The notes: generated by a model not told the origin, from the letters alone. DNA of 64,000 bases from Kutzneria buriramensis (GCF_003387475.1 NZ_QUNO01000001.1:961242-1025241), one strand, 5' to 3'; shown: positions 1 to 10,617, counted from the first letter of the stretch. Translations and numbers: made by a program.

Positions 1-1353
1 CGAAAAGCCGCGCCGGTGATGGCCACGACCGGCCCCTGGCTGGAGCCGACGCCGTGGCCTGCCACCTGGTGGAACCTGAACGTGCAGTTGGAGTACTGGC
101 TGATCAACGGCTCCAACCACCTCGAACTGGATTCCCTGACCCGGGCGCTGAGCCAGTTCCGGGACACCCTGACCACCCAGATCGCCGCGCCGTACAACCA
201 GGATTCCGCCGGCATCTGCCGCACCACGGACATCACGCTGGTCAACGGCGGCACGGTCGGCATCCCCGGCCAGGACCCGCCGACGCCGGAGACCGGCAAC
301 CTGACCTGGGCGCTGCACAACGTGTGGCTGACCTACCGCCACACCATGGACACCAACCTGCTGCGCAACACGGTGTTCCCGTTGCTGCGCAAGGCGATCA
401 ACTACTACCTGCACTTCCTGGCCCCCGGCGCCGACGGCAAGCTGCACCTGCCCAAGACGTTCTCGCCGGAGTACGGCGTCGACACGCCCGACACCAACTT
501 CGACCTCGCGCTGATCCGCTGGGGCTGCCAGACGCTCCTCGACAGCGCCCAGTTGCTGCACATCGACGACCCGCTGGCGCCGAAGTGGCGGGACGTGCTG
601 GCCAACCTGACGCCGTATCCGGTGGACGCCAACGGTTTCATGATCGGCGCCGGCCAGTCGTTCGCCATGTCCCACCGGCACTACTCGCACATGCTGTCGG
701 TGTACCCGCTGTACCTGGTGAACTGGGAGCAGCCGGAGAACCGGAACCTGATCCAGACCTCGGTCAACCACTGGATCAGCTTCAAGGGCGCGTTGCAGGG
801 CTACAGCTACACCGGCGCGGCCTCGTTCGCGGCGCAGATGCTGCGCGGCAACGACTCCGCCCAGTACCTGTCCGACCTGCTGCGGCTCTACATCCAGCCG
901 AACACCCTGTACAAGGAGTCCGGCCCGGTGATCGAGACGCCGCTGTCGGCGTCGCAGTCGATGCACGACATGGTGTGCCAGAGCTGGAACGGGGTCATCC
1001 GGGTGTTCCCGGCCATCCCCGACTCCTGGGCCGATGTCACGGTGGACAGCTTCCGCACGCAGGGCGCGTTCCTGCTCAGCGCCTCGCGTCAAAAGGGCGT
1101 GACGCGTTGGGTGCGGCTGCGGAGCGAAGTTGGCGCGCCGTGTGTGGTCCGGCACGGGATTCCGGGGCAGGTGGTGGTCCGCGACCCGCACGGGCGGCCG
1201 CTGCGGAGCAAGGAACTCGACGCCACCACGATCCAGATCGACCTGCCGCGGGGCGGCGAGGCCGTACTCCACCGGTCCGGGGACCGGCCCGACTTCACGG
1301 TCGCGCCGGTCGCGTCGAACGGACCTACGGCCCCCTGGGGCCTGCCTGCGTGA
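1..1353 (+). CDS. GH95-like glycoside hydrolase, 3' part (5' end outside window)
   Basis: The frame is open from base 1, so this is the C-terminal part (about 450 residues) of a larger enzyme. It resembles the (alpha/alpha)6 catalytic domain of glycoside hydrolase family 95 (alpha-L-fucosidase/galactosidase type). Supporting motifs are WWNLNVQLEYW near the start, corresponding to the family's N-x-Q-x-x-YW substrate region, and SHRHYSHM about residue 225, equivalent to the HRHLSHL loop. A beta-rich C-terminal domain follows from about residue 360. The missing N-terminus probably holds the signal peptide and beta-sandwich. A 13 bp perfect hairpin follows the stop. Family membership is probable; sugar specificity is unknown. 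Confidence 0.72.
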   Translation, partial: RKAAPVMATTGPWLEPTPWPATWWNLNVQLEYWLINGSNHLELDSLTRALSQFRDTLTTQIAAPYNQDSAGICRTTDITLVNGGTVGIPGQDPPTPETGNLTWALHNVWLTYRHTMDTNLLRNTVFPLLRKAINYYLHFLAPGADGKLHLPKTFSPEYGVDTPDTNFDLALIRWGCQTLLDSAQLLHIDDPLAPKWRDVLANLTPYPVDANGFMIGAGQSFAMSHRHYSHMLSVYPLYLVNWEQPENRNLIQTSVNHWISFKGALQGYSYTGAASFAAQMLRGNDSAQYLSDLLRLYIQPNTLYKESGPVIETPLSASQSMHDMVCQSWNGVIRVFPAIPDSWADVTVDSFRTQGAFLLSASRQKGVTRWVRLRSEVGAPCVVRHGIPGQVVVRDPHGRPLRSKELDATTIQIDLPRGGEAVLHRSGDRPDFTVAPVASNGPTAPWGLPA

Positions 1354-1419
1354 GTTTCACAGGATTCTGTAAGGAAGGTCGTAACCGTTCCTCAGGAACG
1401 CCTGATGTGATCTGTGTCG

Positions 1420-1449
1420 CGGGGCTCCCGGTGGAAACCGGGAGCCCCG
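1420..1449. terminator. bidirectional terminator hairpin
   Basis: Perfect 13 bp arms (CGGGGCTCCCGGT and its complement) with a GGAA tetraloop, between the convergent glycosidase and SSI-like genes. There is no U-tract on either strand, as is common for GC-rich actinomycete terminators. Confidence 0.7.
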
Positions 1450-1456
1450 ACCACTA

Positions 1457-1846
1457 TCAGAAACGGAAGAGATTTCCGGTCCTGTTGTCCCGTTCACAGC
1501 CGTTGGTGTACCTGTCCTGGAACTGCACGAGGCGGCCGCGCCACAGGCCGGTCGCGGTCACCGTGATCGGCTGGTAGATCATCGGGCAGAAGATGTGCGC
1601 CTCGGTGCCGGGCATGTTCTCGATGTCGCCGTCGACCTGTGCCAGTTGCATGCAGGCGGTCTGGGCATCCGGGTGATTGCCGCCGTCCGGGTCACAGGTG
1701 AGCTCGACGACGTGGGGTGTCCCGCCGTTGGTGGCGGCGGTGAGGGTCAGCGTGGAGGGCATGGCGGCCGCGGCGGGGAGGGCGGTCACGCAGGCGGCGA
1801 CGGCGAAAAGGGCAGCCGCGCCGGCCAGGACTCGGGGGAGGGCCAT
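1457..1846 (-). CDS. subtilisin inhibitor-like (SSI family) secreted protein
   Basis: A 129-residue exported protein with an Ala-rich signal peptide (about residues 1-28). It matches the Streptomyces subtilisin inhibitor family: LTCDPDGG, four cysteines (two expected disulfides) and the reactive loop CPMIYQP, where P1 would be Met and P1' Ile by analogy with SSI. Such proteins inhibit extracellular serine proteases such as subtilisins and transglutaminase-activating proteases. The mature domain of about 100 residues is slightly shorter than typical SSI (about 113). ATG start; the gene stands alone, divergent from the MFS gene. Confidence 0.85.
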   Translation of the reverse strand: MALPRVLAGAAALFAVAACVTALPAAAAMPSTLTLTAATNGGTPHVVELTCDPDGGNHPDAQTACMQLAQVDGDIENMPGTEAHIFCPMIYQPITVTATGLWRGRLVQFQDRYTNGCERDNRTGNLFRF

Positions 1847-1963
1847 GGTTGCCTACTCTTGCGCCGATCGTGCAAACCATCGATGTAAAACCGAGTGCTC
1901 CACCAGAACGTGTGGCCGCCTTCACCCATTTGTGGTGCTATGTCGTGACTGAGGGAGGCTGCC

Positions 1964-3259
1964 GTGACTCGATCGATTGACCAGGTCCAGAGTTCGTCCG
2001 TCCGCAAGGTCGCGCTCGCGAGTGCGGCCGGCACCACCATCGAACTGTACGACTTCCTGATCTACGGCACCGCCTCCGCGGTGGCGCTGGGCAAGCTGTT
2101 CTTCCCGGCCGGCAACCCGACGGTCAGCATCCTGCTGGCCTACGCCACCTTCGGGGTCGGCTTCCTGGTGAGACCGCTGGGCGCGGCCGTCATCGGGCAC
2201 TTCGGCGACCGCGTCGGCCGGCGCCCGATGCTCGTGCTCACGCTGACCGCGACGGGCGTGTGCACGGCGCTGATCGGCGTGCTGCCCACCTACGCCGGCG
2301 CCGGCCTGATCGCGCCGGTGCTGCTGCTGGTTCTCCGTCTGCTGCAAGGGTTCTTCCTCGGCGGCGAGCAGAGCGGCGCGGCGCTGATGGTCGTCGAGCA
2401 CGCGCCGGAACGGCATCGCACCTGGTACGGCGGCTGGACGTTCCTCGGCTCGCCGCTGGGCCTGTTCCTCGGCACGGCCATGTTCTCGCTGTCCACGGCC
2501 GTGTCCGGCCCCGCGTTCCTCAGCTGGGGCTGGCGGATCCCGTTCCTGGCCAGCCTGGTGCTGGTGGCGGTCGGCATCTACATGCGGCTGTCCATCGAGG
2601 AGAGCCCGGAGTTCAAGGAGCTGCGCGCCGAGCACCGGGTCACGCGGCTGCCGCTGGGCGAGGTGCTGCGCACGTCGTGGCGCAAGGTGGTGCTGGGTGT
2701 CGGCGTGAACCTGGGCTTCAACGCCTTCATCTTCGTATTGGTGACCTTCGTGTTGAGCTACTGGACGTCCGTGCACCACCTGCCGCAGCAGCAGGTGCTG
2801 AACGCCGGCCTGGTCGGGGCCGCGTGTCAGGTGGCGGCCATCCTGGTCGCCTGCCGGATCGCCGACCGCGTCGGCCGCACGCCGGTGATGCTGGTCGGGG
2901 CCGTGTTCATCATCGTGTTCGCGTTCCCGCTGTTCTGGCTGGTGGACTCCGGCTCGTACGGGGCGCTGATCCTGGCGATGGCCTTGGCGTACGCGGGATC
3001 CGGCATCCTGTTCGGCCCGATGGCGGCGTACTACGCGACGCTGTTCGAGCCGCGGCTGCGCTACTCCGGCGCGGCGTTCAGCTACCAGCTGGGCGCGACG
3101 CTGGGCGGTGGCCTGTCCCCGCTGGTGGCCACCGCCCTGCTCGGCGTCGATCACGCCCGCCCGTGGCCGGTCTCGCTGTACCTGGTGCTGGGCGGGCTGA
3201 TCAGTGCGCTGTGCCTGCTGGGACTGCGGCGACTGGCGCCCGGTCCAGCAGCCGGCTGA
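1964..3259 (+). CDS. MFS transporter, metabolite:H+ symporter (MHS) type
   Basis: A 431-residue, roughly 12-helix major facilitator protein. The N-terminal signature AGTTIELYDFLIYG and the loop RPLGAAVIGHFGDRVGRR are characteristic of the MHS subfamily (shikimate, citrate, proline/betaine or alpha-ketoglutarate symporters). It therefore probably imports an organic acid with protons; the substrate cannot be read from the sequence. The GTG start at 1964 is supported by GAGGGAGG seven bases upstream. The 3' end overlaps the convergent FAD hydroxylase gene by 59 bp, with no terminator between them, so mutual antisense effects are possible. Confidence 0.88.
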   Translation: MTRSIDQVQSSSVRKVALASAAGTTIELYDFLIYGTASAVALGKLFFPAGNPTVSILLAYATFGVGFLVRPLGAAVIGHFGDRVGRRPMLVLTLTATGVCTALIGVLPTYAGAGLIAPVLLLVLRLLQGFFLGGEQSGAALMVVEHAPERHRTWYGGWTFLGSPLGLFLGTAMFSLSTAVSGPAFLSWGWRIPFLASLVLVAVGIYMRLSIEESPEFKELRAEHRVTRLPLGEVLRTSWRKVVLGVGVNLGFNAFIFVLVTFVLSYWTSVHHLPQQQVLNAGLVGAACQVAAILVACRIADRVGRTPVMLVGAVFIIVFAFPLFWLVDSGSYGALILAMALAYAGSGILFGPMAAYYATLFEPRLRYSGAAFSYQLGATLGGGLSPLVATALLGVDHARPWPVSLYLVLGGLISALCLLGLRRLAPGPAAG

Positions 3260-4817
3260 GCACGTTCTGGAGCGTGCCGGCGGCGTCGGCGACGTCGAAG
3301 TCCGTACGCCAGGCGACGACGCCGTCCGGCCGCACCAGGCTCGCGCCGCCGTGGCCGATGCCGTACGCGCGGACCAGCCGATCCGCCGGGTCGGTCAGGT
3401 CCGGGCCGAGGCCGACCGTGCGCACCGCGATGCCCAGCCGGTCGGCGACGTGCTTGGCCGCCTCGTGCCAGACGCCGCCCTCCGTGCCGGTCAGCAGCAC
3501 CCAGTCGCGGCCGAAGAAGTCCACAGTGGACACTTCGGCGCCGTCGCGCAGCAGCGGCACGTGCGGAGCCCGGAAGCCGGGGCGGCCGGTCGGCTCGAGT
3601 GGGTTCTCGGTCGGCGCCGGGTCCTCGTCGTCGATCACCACGGCCTCGGACCGCTGCCGGAAGCCGAAGACCAGATCGAGGTAGCCCACCGGCTTCGGCA
3701 CCGCGTCGCTGCGCAGGTGCGGGGCCATCCGGTCGACGTAGTTGGCCAGCGACTCGGCCACCACCGCCTCGGCGAAGGCGCGCCGCTCGGGGTCGTAGCT
3801 GTCCAGCAGGCCCGGTCCGGCCTGGCCGCCCAGCACGGCGGCCAGTTTCCAGGCGATGTCGAAACCGTCGGCGACGGCGGTGTTGCCGCCGAGGCCGCCG
3901 GTCGGCGGCGTCACCTTGGCCGCGTCGCCGGCGAGGAAGACCCGGCCGCTGCGGAAGGTGTCGGCCACCCGAGCCGCCATCTCCCACGCCTGCACGGTTT
4001 GCAGCCGCAGCGGCAGGCCCGGGTCGTCCAGGCCGAGCCGGATCAGCTCGGCGCAGCGCTCCGGCGTGAAGTCGTCGATCGACTGGCCGCGCGCCGGGTC
4101 GTACTCGACGGTGAAGATGAACCGGCCGGGGATGTGCGTCGAGGTGAAGACCCCGGTGAACTCCGGATTCCGGAGGTAGTAGAGCGAGCCGGTGACGTCC
4201 GCGAGCCGCTCCGGGTCGGCGTCGAACAGGATGCCGGCGTGGCTGCTGAGGCTGCCCCAGCCGTGCCGGCCGATGCCGAGTTGCTCGCGGATCGGGCTGC
4301 GGTGGCCGTCCGCCGCGACCAGGTAGTCGGCGCGGACCTGGCTGATCGTGCCGGTCGGCCGGTGCACCAGCCGCGCGGTGACGCCGAGCGTGTCCTGGTC
4401 GAACGAGACGAGTTCGGTGTCGAAGCGGACCCGCGCGCCGTTCTCCCGGGCCCGATCCAGCATGATCGGCTCCAGTTGGACCTGCGTCGCCATGCCCATC
4501 GTCAGCGGTGAGAGCGCGTTCCACGGCTGCGGATCGTCGGCGGTGGTGATCGTCTTGAGCACGGCGCCCCGCGCGCTCGTGACAATTTTGATCTCGAAGT
4601 CGGCGCTGGCGGCAGTGTTCACCCGGTCGGCGACGCCGGCGGTGCGCAGCAGCTCCATCGTTCGCGGGTGTTGGCCGGCGGCCTTGGGGTGCAACGAGGT
4701 TCCCGGGTGCCGCTCGACCACGAGCGTGTCGATCCCCCGATCCGTCAGGAACATCGATGTTGCCGCGCCGGCAAGGCCGGCCCCAACCACGAGCACCCGC
4801 ACGCGTGTCGTATCCAT
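3201..4817 (-). CDS. FAD-dependent aromatic monooxygenase (UbiH/PheA type)
   Basis: A 538-residue class A flavoprotein hydroxylase. Visible motifs are the dinucleotide fold GAGLAG (residues 12-17), the AADGHRSPIR (DG) motif near residue 170 and the second FAD motif FLAGDAAKVTPPTGGLGGN near residue 290. A thioredoxin-like C-terminal domain follows, as in the aklavinone-11-hydroxylase/phenol hydroxylase group that acts on polyketide or phenolic rings with NAD(P)H and O2. The ATG at 4817 is chosen over an upstream in-frame start because AAGGGGGAC lies at the right distance. No PKS genes are nearby, so a catabolic or resistance role is as likely as biosynthesis. Confidence 0.85.
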   Translation of the reverse strand: MDTTRVRVLVVGAGLAGAATSMFLTDRGIDTLVVERHPGTSLHPKAAGQHPRTMELLRTAGVADRVNTAASADFEIKIVTSARGAVLKTITTADDPQPWNALSPLTMGMATQVQLEPIMLDRARENGARVRFDTELVSFDQDTLGVTARLVHRPTGTISQVRADYLVAADGHRSPIREQLGIGRHGWGSLSSHAGILFDADPERLADVTGSLYYLRNPEFTGVFTSTHIPGRFIFTVEYDPARGQSIDDFTPERCAELIRLGLDDPGLPLRLQTVQAWEMAARVADTFRSGRVFLAGDAAKVTPPTGGLGGNTAVADGFDIAWKLAAVLGGQAGPGLLDSYDPERRAFAEAVVAESLANYVDRMAPHLRSDAVPKPVGYLDLVFGFRQRSEAVVIDDEDPAPTENPLEPTGRPGFRAPHVPLLRDGAEVSTVDFFGRDWVLLTGTEGGVWHEAAKHVADRLGIAVRTVGLGPDLTDPADRLVRAYGIGHGGASLVRPDGVVAWRTDFDVADAAGTLQNVLSRLLDRAPVAAVPAGTAH

Positions 4818-4959
4818 TTGTCCCCCTTGATTCTCAAAACCAGAGTATCTTAGATTGCGAGAGATTTGTGTGACAAGGGGGTCACGAGACGATCTAGGCC
4901 CAGCGTTCCACCTGGACACCGGGCGGGGGGTGTGCGAAGTTCACCGCTCGGAGGTCGAT

Positions 4960-5226
4960 GTGGCTAGAGTGCAGCTCGAAATCCCTTCTTATGACCGTGG
5001 CATCGGCCTGGTCACATCCTGGCCGGACGACTATCGGCTGATGGTTTCCGTCGACGAGGCCGGAAAAGTGCGCGTCGTGGGCGATTCGGCCGGCCTGACC
5101 GGGTTGGCCGTGCAGCTGCTCGCGCTGGCCCAGAACGGCGTGCCGGCGGGTGCTCACGAGGACCTCGACGACTTCCTTCTGATCCTGGACGAAGGGTCCT
5201 CGCCGCTGCGCCTCGAGCGCGCCTGA
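4960..5226 (+). CDS. small Imm32-like protein
   Basis: An 88-residue acidic protein. The pattern V-x-V-x-GDSAGLTGLAVQLLALAQ, then VPAGAH and an acidic LDEGSSPLRLER tail, resembles the Imm32 immunity-protein domain found in actinobacterial polymorphic-toxin loci. The start is set at GTG 4960 because GGAGGT lies five bases upstream; the longer frame has no such site. No toxin or secretion gene is adjacent, so this is an orphan immunity-like protein or one recruited to another role. It converges on the DivIVA-like gene through a hairpin cluster. Confidence 0.6.
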   Translation: MARVQLEIPSYDRGIGLVTSWPDDYRLMVSVDEAGKVRVVGDSAGLTGLAVQLLALAQNGVPAGAHEDLDDFLLILDEGSSPLRLERA

Positions 5227-5248
5227 CCCTCGAGGTCGTGGGAACAAT

Positions 5249-5310
5249 CCTCTCGTTCAACGAGAGGAAGGGCCCCTTGCCGACGTTGAACGTCAGTGAG
5301 GAGCCCTTCC
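5249..5310. terminator. paired palindromes between convergent genes
   Basis: Two adjacent inverted repeats. A perfect 9 bp stem CCTCTCGTT/AACGAGAGG (5249-5267) is followed by a longer imperfect hairpin 5266-5310, with outer arms GGAAGGGC/GCCCTTCC and inner GACGTT/AACGTC. The centres CGTTCAACG and CGTTGAACG resemble the centre of the palindromic repeats at 26644, 49872 and 63861, suggesting a related repeat superfamily used as bidirectional terminators. Confidence 0.6.
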
Positions 5311-5325
5311 TGACATGAAAATGAT

Positions 5326-6177
5326 TCAGGCTTGGGGGAACTCCTCGGGGAGGGGGTCCAGCAGCGAGCCGGCGTCGTTGAGCAGGCCGGTGGCCGAGCG
5401 GAGCTGGTCGGCGATGCGCTCGCGGTAGTCGCGCAGCCGCGCCGCCTCCTGGTTGCTGCGGTTGATGCGCGCGTCGGCGTCGGCGGTGGCCGCGGTGACC
5501 CGCTGGTCCAGCTCGGCCATCTGGGACGCCTCGAGGTCGGCGATGGCGGCCAGCGCGGCGGCCCGCTTGTCGGCGATCTCCTGCTCGAACTCGGCCTCGA
5601 TCTGCCGGCGTCGCTGCTCGGCCTGCTCGTCGAGCTCCTTGCGCCGCTGCCCGGCCTTGGTGGTCAGCTCGGCCGCCTCGGCGCGGGCCTTGTCCATCAG
5701 GCTCTGGTGCTCGGCGATGATCTCCGCCTGCTGCTTGTCGAGATCGGACAGCAGCGTCTGGTACCGCTCGCGCAGCTTGGTGGCGGCCGACTCGGCGTGC
5801 GACCACGTGGTCTCGGCGGCGGCCTCGGCCCGCGCGTGCGTCTCGGCGGCGGTCGCCTCGGCGATCTGGAGCGCGCGCTTGGCCTGGTTGGGTGTCTCCT
5901 GCACGACCGGCTCGGGCGCGGGGGCCTGCGGCGGCGGGGCCTGCCGGGCCTGCTCGACCTGGCCCTTGAGCTCCTCGATCCGGGCCCGGGCCTGGTCGAG
6001 CTGCTTGGCCAGCTCGTCGGCCTGGCGGAGCGCGGCGTCCCGGTCGGCGGCGAACAGCCGCACCTCGGACGTGATGCGCTTGAGGTGCGACTCCACTTCC
6101 ATGCGGTCATAGCCACGCATGGCGACCGTGAAGCTGGGAATCGACTGGGTGATGTCTCGGTTCTCGGCCGGCGCCAT
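5326..6177 (-). CDS. DivIVA-like coiled-coil protein
   Basis: A 283-residue cytoplasmic protein. The N-terminus contains FTVAMRGYDRMEVESHL, matching the short DivIVA/GpsB membrane-curvature and dimerisation motif (F-x-x-x-x-RGYD-x-x-EV). The remainder is almost entirely Ala/Glu/Arg/Gln heptad-rich coiled coil, interrupted by a Pro-rich linker near residues 80-95. This suggests a polar-growth or division-site scaffold, a minor paralogue of DivIVA/Wag31, rather than the main protein, which lies in the dcw cluster. ATG start with AAGGAG upstream. It is divergent from metY. The exact role is an inference. Confidence 0.7.
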   Translation of the reverse strand: MAPAENRDITQSIPSFTVAMRGYDRMEVESHLKRITSEVRLFAADRDAALRQADELAKQLDQARARIEELKGQVEQARQAPPPQAPAPEPVVQETPNQAKRALQIAEATAAETHARAEAAAETTWSHAESAATKLRERYQTLLSDLDKQQAEIIAEHQSLMDKARAEAAELTTKAGQRRKELDEQAEQRRRQIEAEFEQEIADKRAAALAAIADLEASQMAELDQRVTAATADADARINRSNQEAARLRDYRERIADQLRSATGLLNDAGSLLDPLPEEFPQA

Positions 6178-6264
6178 GACGCAAACCTACTCCTTCTCGT
6201 CCCACGGAGTGAACGGGCCTTCTCGGGTGAACATGTCCGGTTTACGGTCGAGCGCATGGCCCTC

Positions 6265-6305
6265 CTGGTGACCCGCCGGCACGTGGACTACGTGCGCGTC
6301 ACCAG
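6265..6305 (+). promoter_or_regulatory. nested hairpin in the metY-metX leader
   Basis: Outer perfect arms CTGGTGAC (6265-6272) and GTCACCAG (6298-6305) enclose inner perfect arms GCACGT (6279-6284) and ACGTGC (6290-6295) with a GGACT loop. It lies 65-105 bases before the metY start in the only region where an mRNA leader can be. It could be an RNA attenuator/riboswitch stem or a large operator. No recognised SAM-riboswitch core could be seen. Confidence 0.5.
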
Positions 6306-6369
6306 CTCGGCGTGTCGCTGATCGTCCGATCCGCACGCCCACCTCTCCCTTCACCTCTGGAGCACAGCC

Positions 6370-7676
<1,307 letters not shown>

Positions 7677-7677
<1 letters not shown>

Positions 7678-8804
7678 TGGTTGCCCCGCCTCCCGCCACG
7701 GGTGCGTGGCGGGAGGCCGATCCGGTCGGCCGGCGGCAGTGGGTGCGGCTGAACCGCCCGCTGCCGCTGGAGCGCGAGGGCGAGCTGCCCGCCGTCCAAC
7801 TCGCCTACGAGACGTGGGGAACGCTGAACTCGCGGCGTTCCAACGCGGTTCTCGTGCTGCACGCGCTGACCGGCGACAGCCATGTCGCCGGTCCCGCCGG
7901 GCCGGGGCATCCCACCGCAGGCTGGTGGGATCCCCTGGTGCAGCCCGGAGTCATCGACCCGGCGCGGTACTTCGTGGTCGCCCCCAACGTGTTGGGCGGC
8001 TGCCAGGGGAGCACCGGGCCGTCGTCGGTCGCCCCCGACGGAAAGCCTTGGGGGAGCCGGTTTCCGGCGTTGACCGTACGGGATCAGGTCGCCGCCGAGG
8101 TGGCGCTGGCCGACGCGCTGGGCATCGACCGGTGGGCCGCCGTGGTGGGCGGCTCGATGGGCGGGATGCGGGCGCTGGAGTGGGCCGTCACGGCGCCGGA
8201 GCGGGTGGAGTCGCTGCTGCTGCTGGCTTCCCCGGCGCAGTCGTCCGCCGACCAGATCGCCTGGACGTACCCGCAACTCCTGGCAATTCGATCCGATCCC
8301 GGCTGGCGCGGCGGCGACTACTACGACTCGGCCGAGGGGCCGCACCGCGGGCTCGGCGTCGCGCGGCGGATCGCCCACGTCACGTACCGGAGCGAGGCCG
8401 AGCTGTCGGCGCGGTTCGGCCGCGACCCGCAGGGCGACGGCCGGTACGCCGTCGAGTCCTATTTGGACCATCATGCCGACAAGCTGGTGCGGAGGTTCGA
8501 CGCCGGCAGCTATGTGGTGCTGGCCGAGGCGATGAACTCGCACGACGTCGGCCGCGGCCGGGGCGGGGTGGCGGCCGCACTGCGTCGCATCACGGCCCGG
8601 ACGGTGGTCGGCGGCGTCACCACGGACCGGCTCTATCCGTTGGCACGGCAGGAGGAGCTCGCCGCCGGCATCCCCGGCGCCGACGGCCTGCGGGTGATCG
8701 ACTCACCGTACGGGCACGACGCGTTCCTCATCGAGACCGAACAGATCGCCCTCATGGTCAAGGAACTGCTCACAGGTACCGCGTGCCGTGCGGGTTGCCG
8801 CTGA
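7677..8804 (+). CDS. metX: homoserine O-acetyltransferase
   Basis: A 375-residue alpha/beta-hydrolase-fold acetyltransferase. The nucleophile is S160 in [12 protein letters not shown]; the Asp (TTDRLYP) and His (SPYGHDAF) of the triad are near the C-terminus. It uses acetyl-CoA to make O-acetylhomoserine for MetY. The start ATG overlaps the metY stop by one base. The last 35 bp overlap the convergent TIR gene, so the C-terminal tail (TACRAGCR) lies in sequence shared with that gene. Confidence 0.94.
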
Positions 8805-10617
8805 TCCGCGCGAGGTCGCCGATCACGGCCAGCAGTGGCTCCCGCAGGGCGTCGAGGGCGTTGCGCAGTTCGGCGGTCGGGTCCCACGCCGAGTCGTCGA
8901 ACTGCGTGCGGTCCTCGAACCGGCGCAGCGCCGGGTGCCACTCGGACAGGAACGGCCGCAGCACCTCCTCCATCAGCCGCTCCGCGACCTCGCCGAACCG
9001 CTGCGAGGAATCCGGCCCGCACTCACGGAGTTGCTCGCGGGTGAACGAGAAGATGCTGTGCAGGGAGGAAATCGCCTCGCGCAGGCCGCCGCCGCCCAAC
9101 GGCCGCACCGGAACCCGGTGCGCCAGCTCGACCTGAACCCGGAACGCCGCCGCCCGCTCCCGGTCGTCCACCGCGAAGTCGTCCCGCTCGCGGCGGGCCG
9201 CCAGCGCGGCGGCGCTGATCCGCTCGTGCCGCGCGGGATCGGGATCGCTGTGCCGGATCACGTGTGCGACCACCGCGGGCACCTCCAACGCGCCTCCGCC
9301 GACCAGCCGCACCACAGACTGCCGGGACAGCCGGTCCACCGCCAGTCCGACCGGGCCAAGACCATCCAGAACGGGTAACGGCAGCGGATCAGGCGCGAAC
9401 GCCGTCACGGCGCGCAGCACGTCCAGGCCGGCCTCGCCGGCCCCGTCCACCTCGGCCAGCAGCCGCTTCGCGGTGGTCTCCAGCACCGGCCAGTCCCGGG
9501 AGAACAGCCGCCGCCGCACCGAGTCCAGGCCCGCCGACCGGGCCGAGGCGGCGAGGTCCAGCAGCGCGCCGGGATGCCCGCCGACGGCGTCCACCAGCTT
9601 GTGCGCGGACTCGCGGTCGCCGGGCGCCAGCTCGTCGACCTGGTTCAGCACGAGCCGTATCGCTTGCGCCGCAGGCAGTTCCGTCAGGGCCACGCCGGCG
9701 CCGAGTTCGGCGTACGAGCCGTCCGTGGTCGTGATGACGCTGGCGGCCAGCGGATGGGGTGACAGCAGCCGGCGGACTCGATCCAGCGGCAGGCCGGCCG
9801 GCACGCCGTCGACGACCCACAGGCACGGTTCGCGCCGGGCCTCCAACGCCACCGCCACCCGATCGGCGGCGTGACCATCGCCATCGGCCCCTAAAGCAGA
9901 CGCGATGGCCGTCAACTGCTCCGGCCACGGATCGGCGGCGGAGAGCCAGAAAACGCCGCCGGGGAAGGTGGCGCCGAACTGCCGGGCGTACTCGGACACC
10001 AGCGATGAGGCGCCGATGCCGCCGACCCCGTGCACGACGGCGACCGGCTCGCCGCCGCCCTCCGTCAGCGTCGCCGACTGGGGATGCAGGGCGGAGTGCA
10101 GCCGCCACAGCTCGGCGGTGCGGCCGACGAACCGGGCCGGCGGCCGGTGCGCCGGGGCCGGCAGCCACAGCGGCGCCCGCCGCTGGTCCACGCCGCCGAT
10201 CGGCGTCGGCAGCTCGTCGACCTTGCGGGTGACGGCCTCGATGAGGTGGCGCAGCTCCGCCGACGGGCTCCAGAACCGGGCGTCCCGCAGCTCGATCGGC
10301 TCGATGTGCCCGGTGCCGCGCTCCGGGTTGACCACCAGCACCCGCCGCAGCGGGTCGCCTTCCCGTTGGCCGGCAAGGAAAGCGGTGACGAGCTCCTGCT
10401 GGCAGGCGCGGCGGGTGGGGTAGGCGTGCGAGTAGTAGGCCAGCAGCAGCCGGGACCGGCCGAGCTCGGCCATGATCGTCCGGGACACCGAGTCGAACCG
10501 GTGCACGCCGACCTCGTCCTGGAACACCCGCAGCCCCCGGGCGCGCAGCTCCGCCGCCAGCGCCTCGGCCGGCGTGGTGTCCGACCGGCAGTAGCTGAGG
10601 AACACATCCCAGGCCAT
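8770..10617 (-). CDS. TIR domain / NB-ARC-like protein with novel C-terminal domain
   Basis: A 615-residue protein. Residues 1-130 are a TIR domain: [11 protein letters not shown] at the start and ACQQEL, placing the probable NADase glutamate at E75. Residues about 160-470 look like an NB-ARC/STAND NTPase: FVGRTAEL, then GVGGIGASS at 197-205 and LWVVD ending at D270. The P-loop lysine is replaced by Ala (A203), so ATP hydrolysis is doubtful. Residues about 500-615 form a helical domain with [14 protein letters not shown], clearly homologous to the separate protein at 11608-12114. There are no TPR or WD sensor repeats. ATG 10617 is preferred because GGAGGAGG precedes it. Likely a conflict or abortive-infection protein; this is an inference from family logic. 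Confidence 0.82.
   Translation of the reverse strand: MAWDVFLSYCRSDTTPAEALAAELRARGLRVFQDEVGVHRFDSVSRTIMAELGRSRLLLAYYSHAYPTRRACQQELVTAFLAGQREGDPLRRVLVVNPERGTGHIEPIELRDARFWSPSAELRHLIEAVTRKVDELPTPIGGVDQRRAPLWLPAPAHRPPARFVGRTAELWRLHSALHPQSATLTEGGGEPVAVVHGVGGIGASSLVSEYARQFGATFPGGVFWLSAADPWPEQLTAIASALGADGDGHAADRVAVALEARREPCLWVVDGVPAGLPLDRVRRLLSPHPLAASVITTTDGSYAELGAGVALTELPAAQAIRLVLNQVDELAPGDRESAHKLVDAVGGHPGALLDLAASARSAGLDSVRRRLFSRDWPVLETTAKRLLAEVDGAGEAGLDVLRAVTAFAPDPLPLPVLDGLGPVGLAVDRLSRQSVVRLVGGGALEVPAVVAHVIRHSDPDPARHERISAAALAARRERDDFAVDDRERAAAFRVQVELAHRVPVRPLGGGGLREAISSLHSIFSFTREQLRECGPDSSQRFGEVAERLMEEVLRPFLSEWHPALRRFEDRTQFDDSAWDPTAELRNALDALREPLLAVIGDLARISGNPHGTRYL

Noticed and set aside
1922..3154. 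Long open frames antisense or out of frame with strong genes (for example opposite the MHS transporter, the carboxylase subunits and the fadB gene)
   Set aside because: These are explained by third-position GC bias; their translations are Arg/Ala/Gly/Pro-rich low-complexity sequence with no domain pattern and no ribosome-binding site.
1964..4817. MFS transporter and FAD hydroxylase as an antibiotic resistance or biosynthesis pair
   Set aside because: They are convergent, the transporter is of importer (MHS) type, and no biosynthetic genes are nearby.
6181..6369. SAM riboswitch upstream of metY
   Set aside because: Stems are present but no conserved SAM-I/II/IV core was seen; reported only as an unclassified structured leader.
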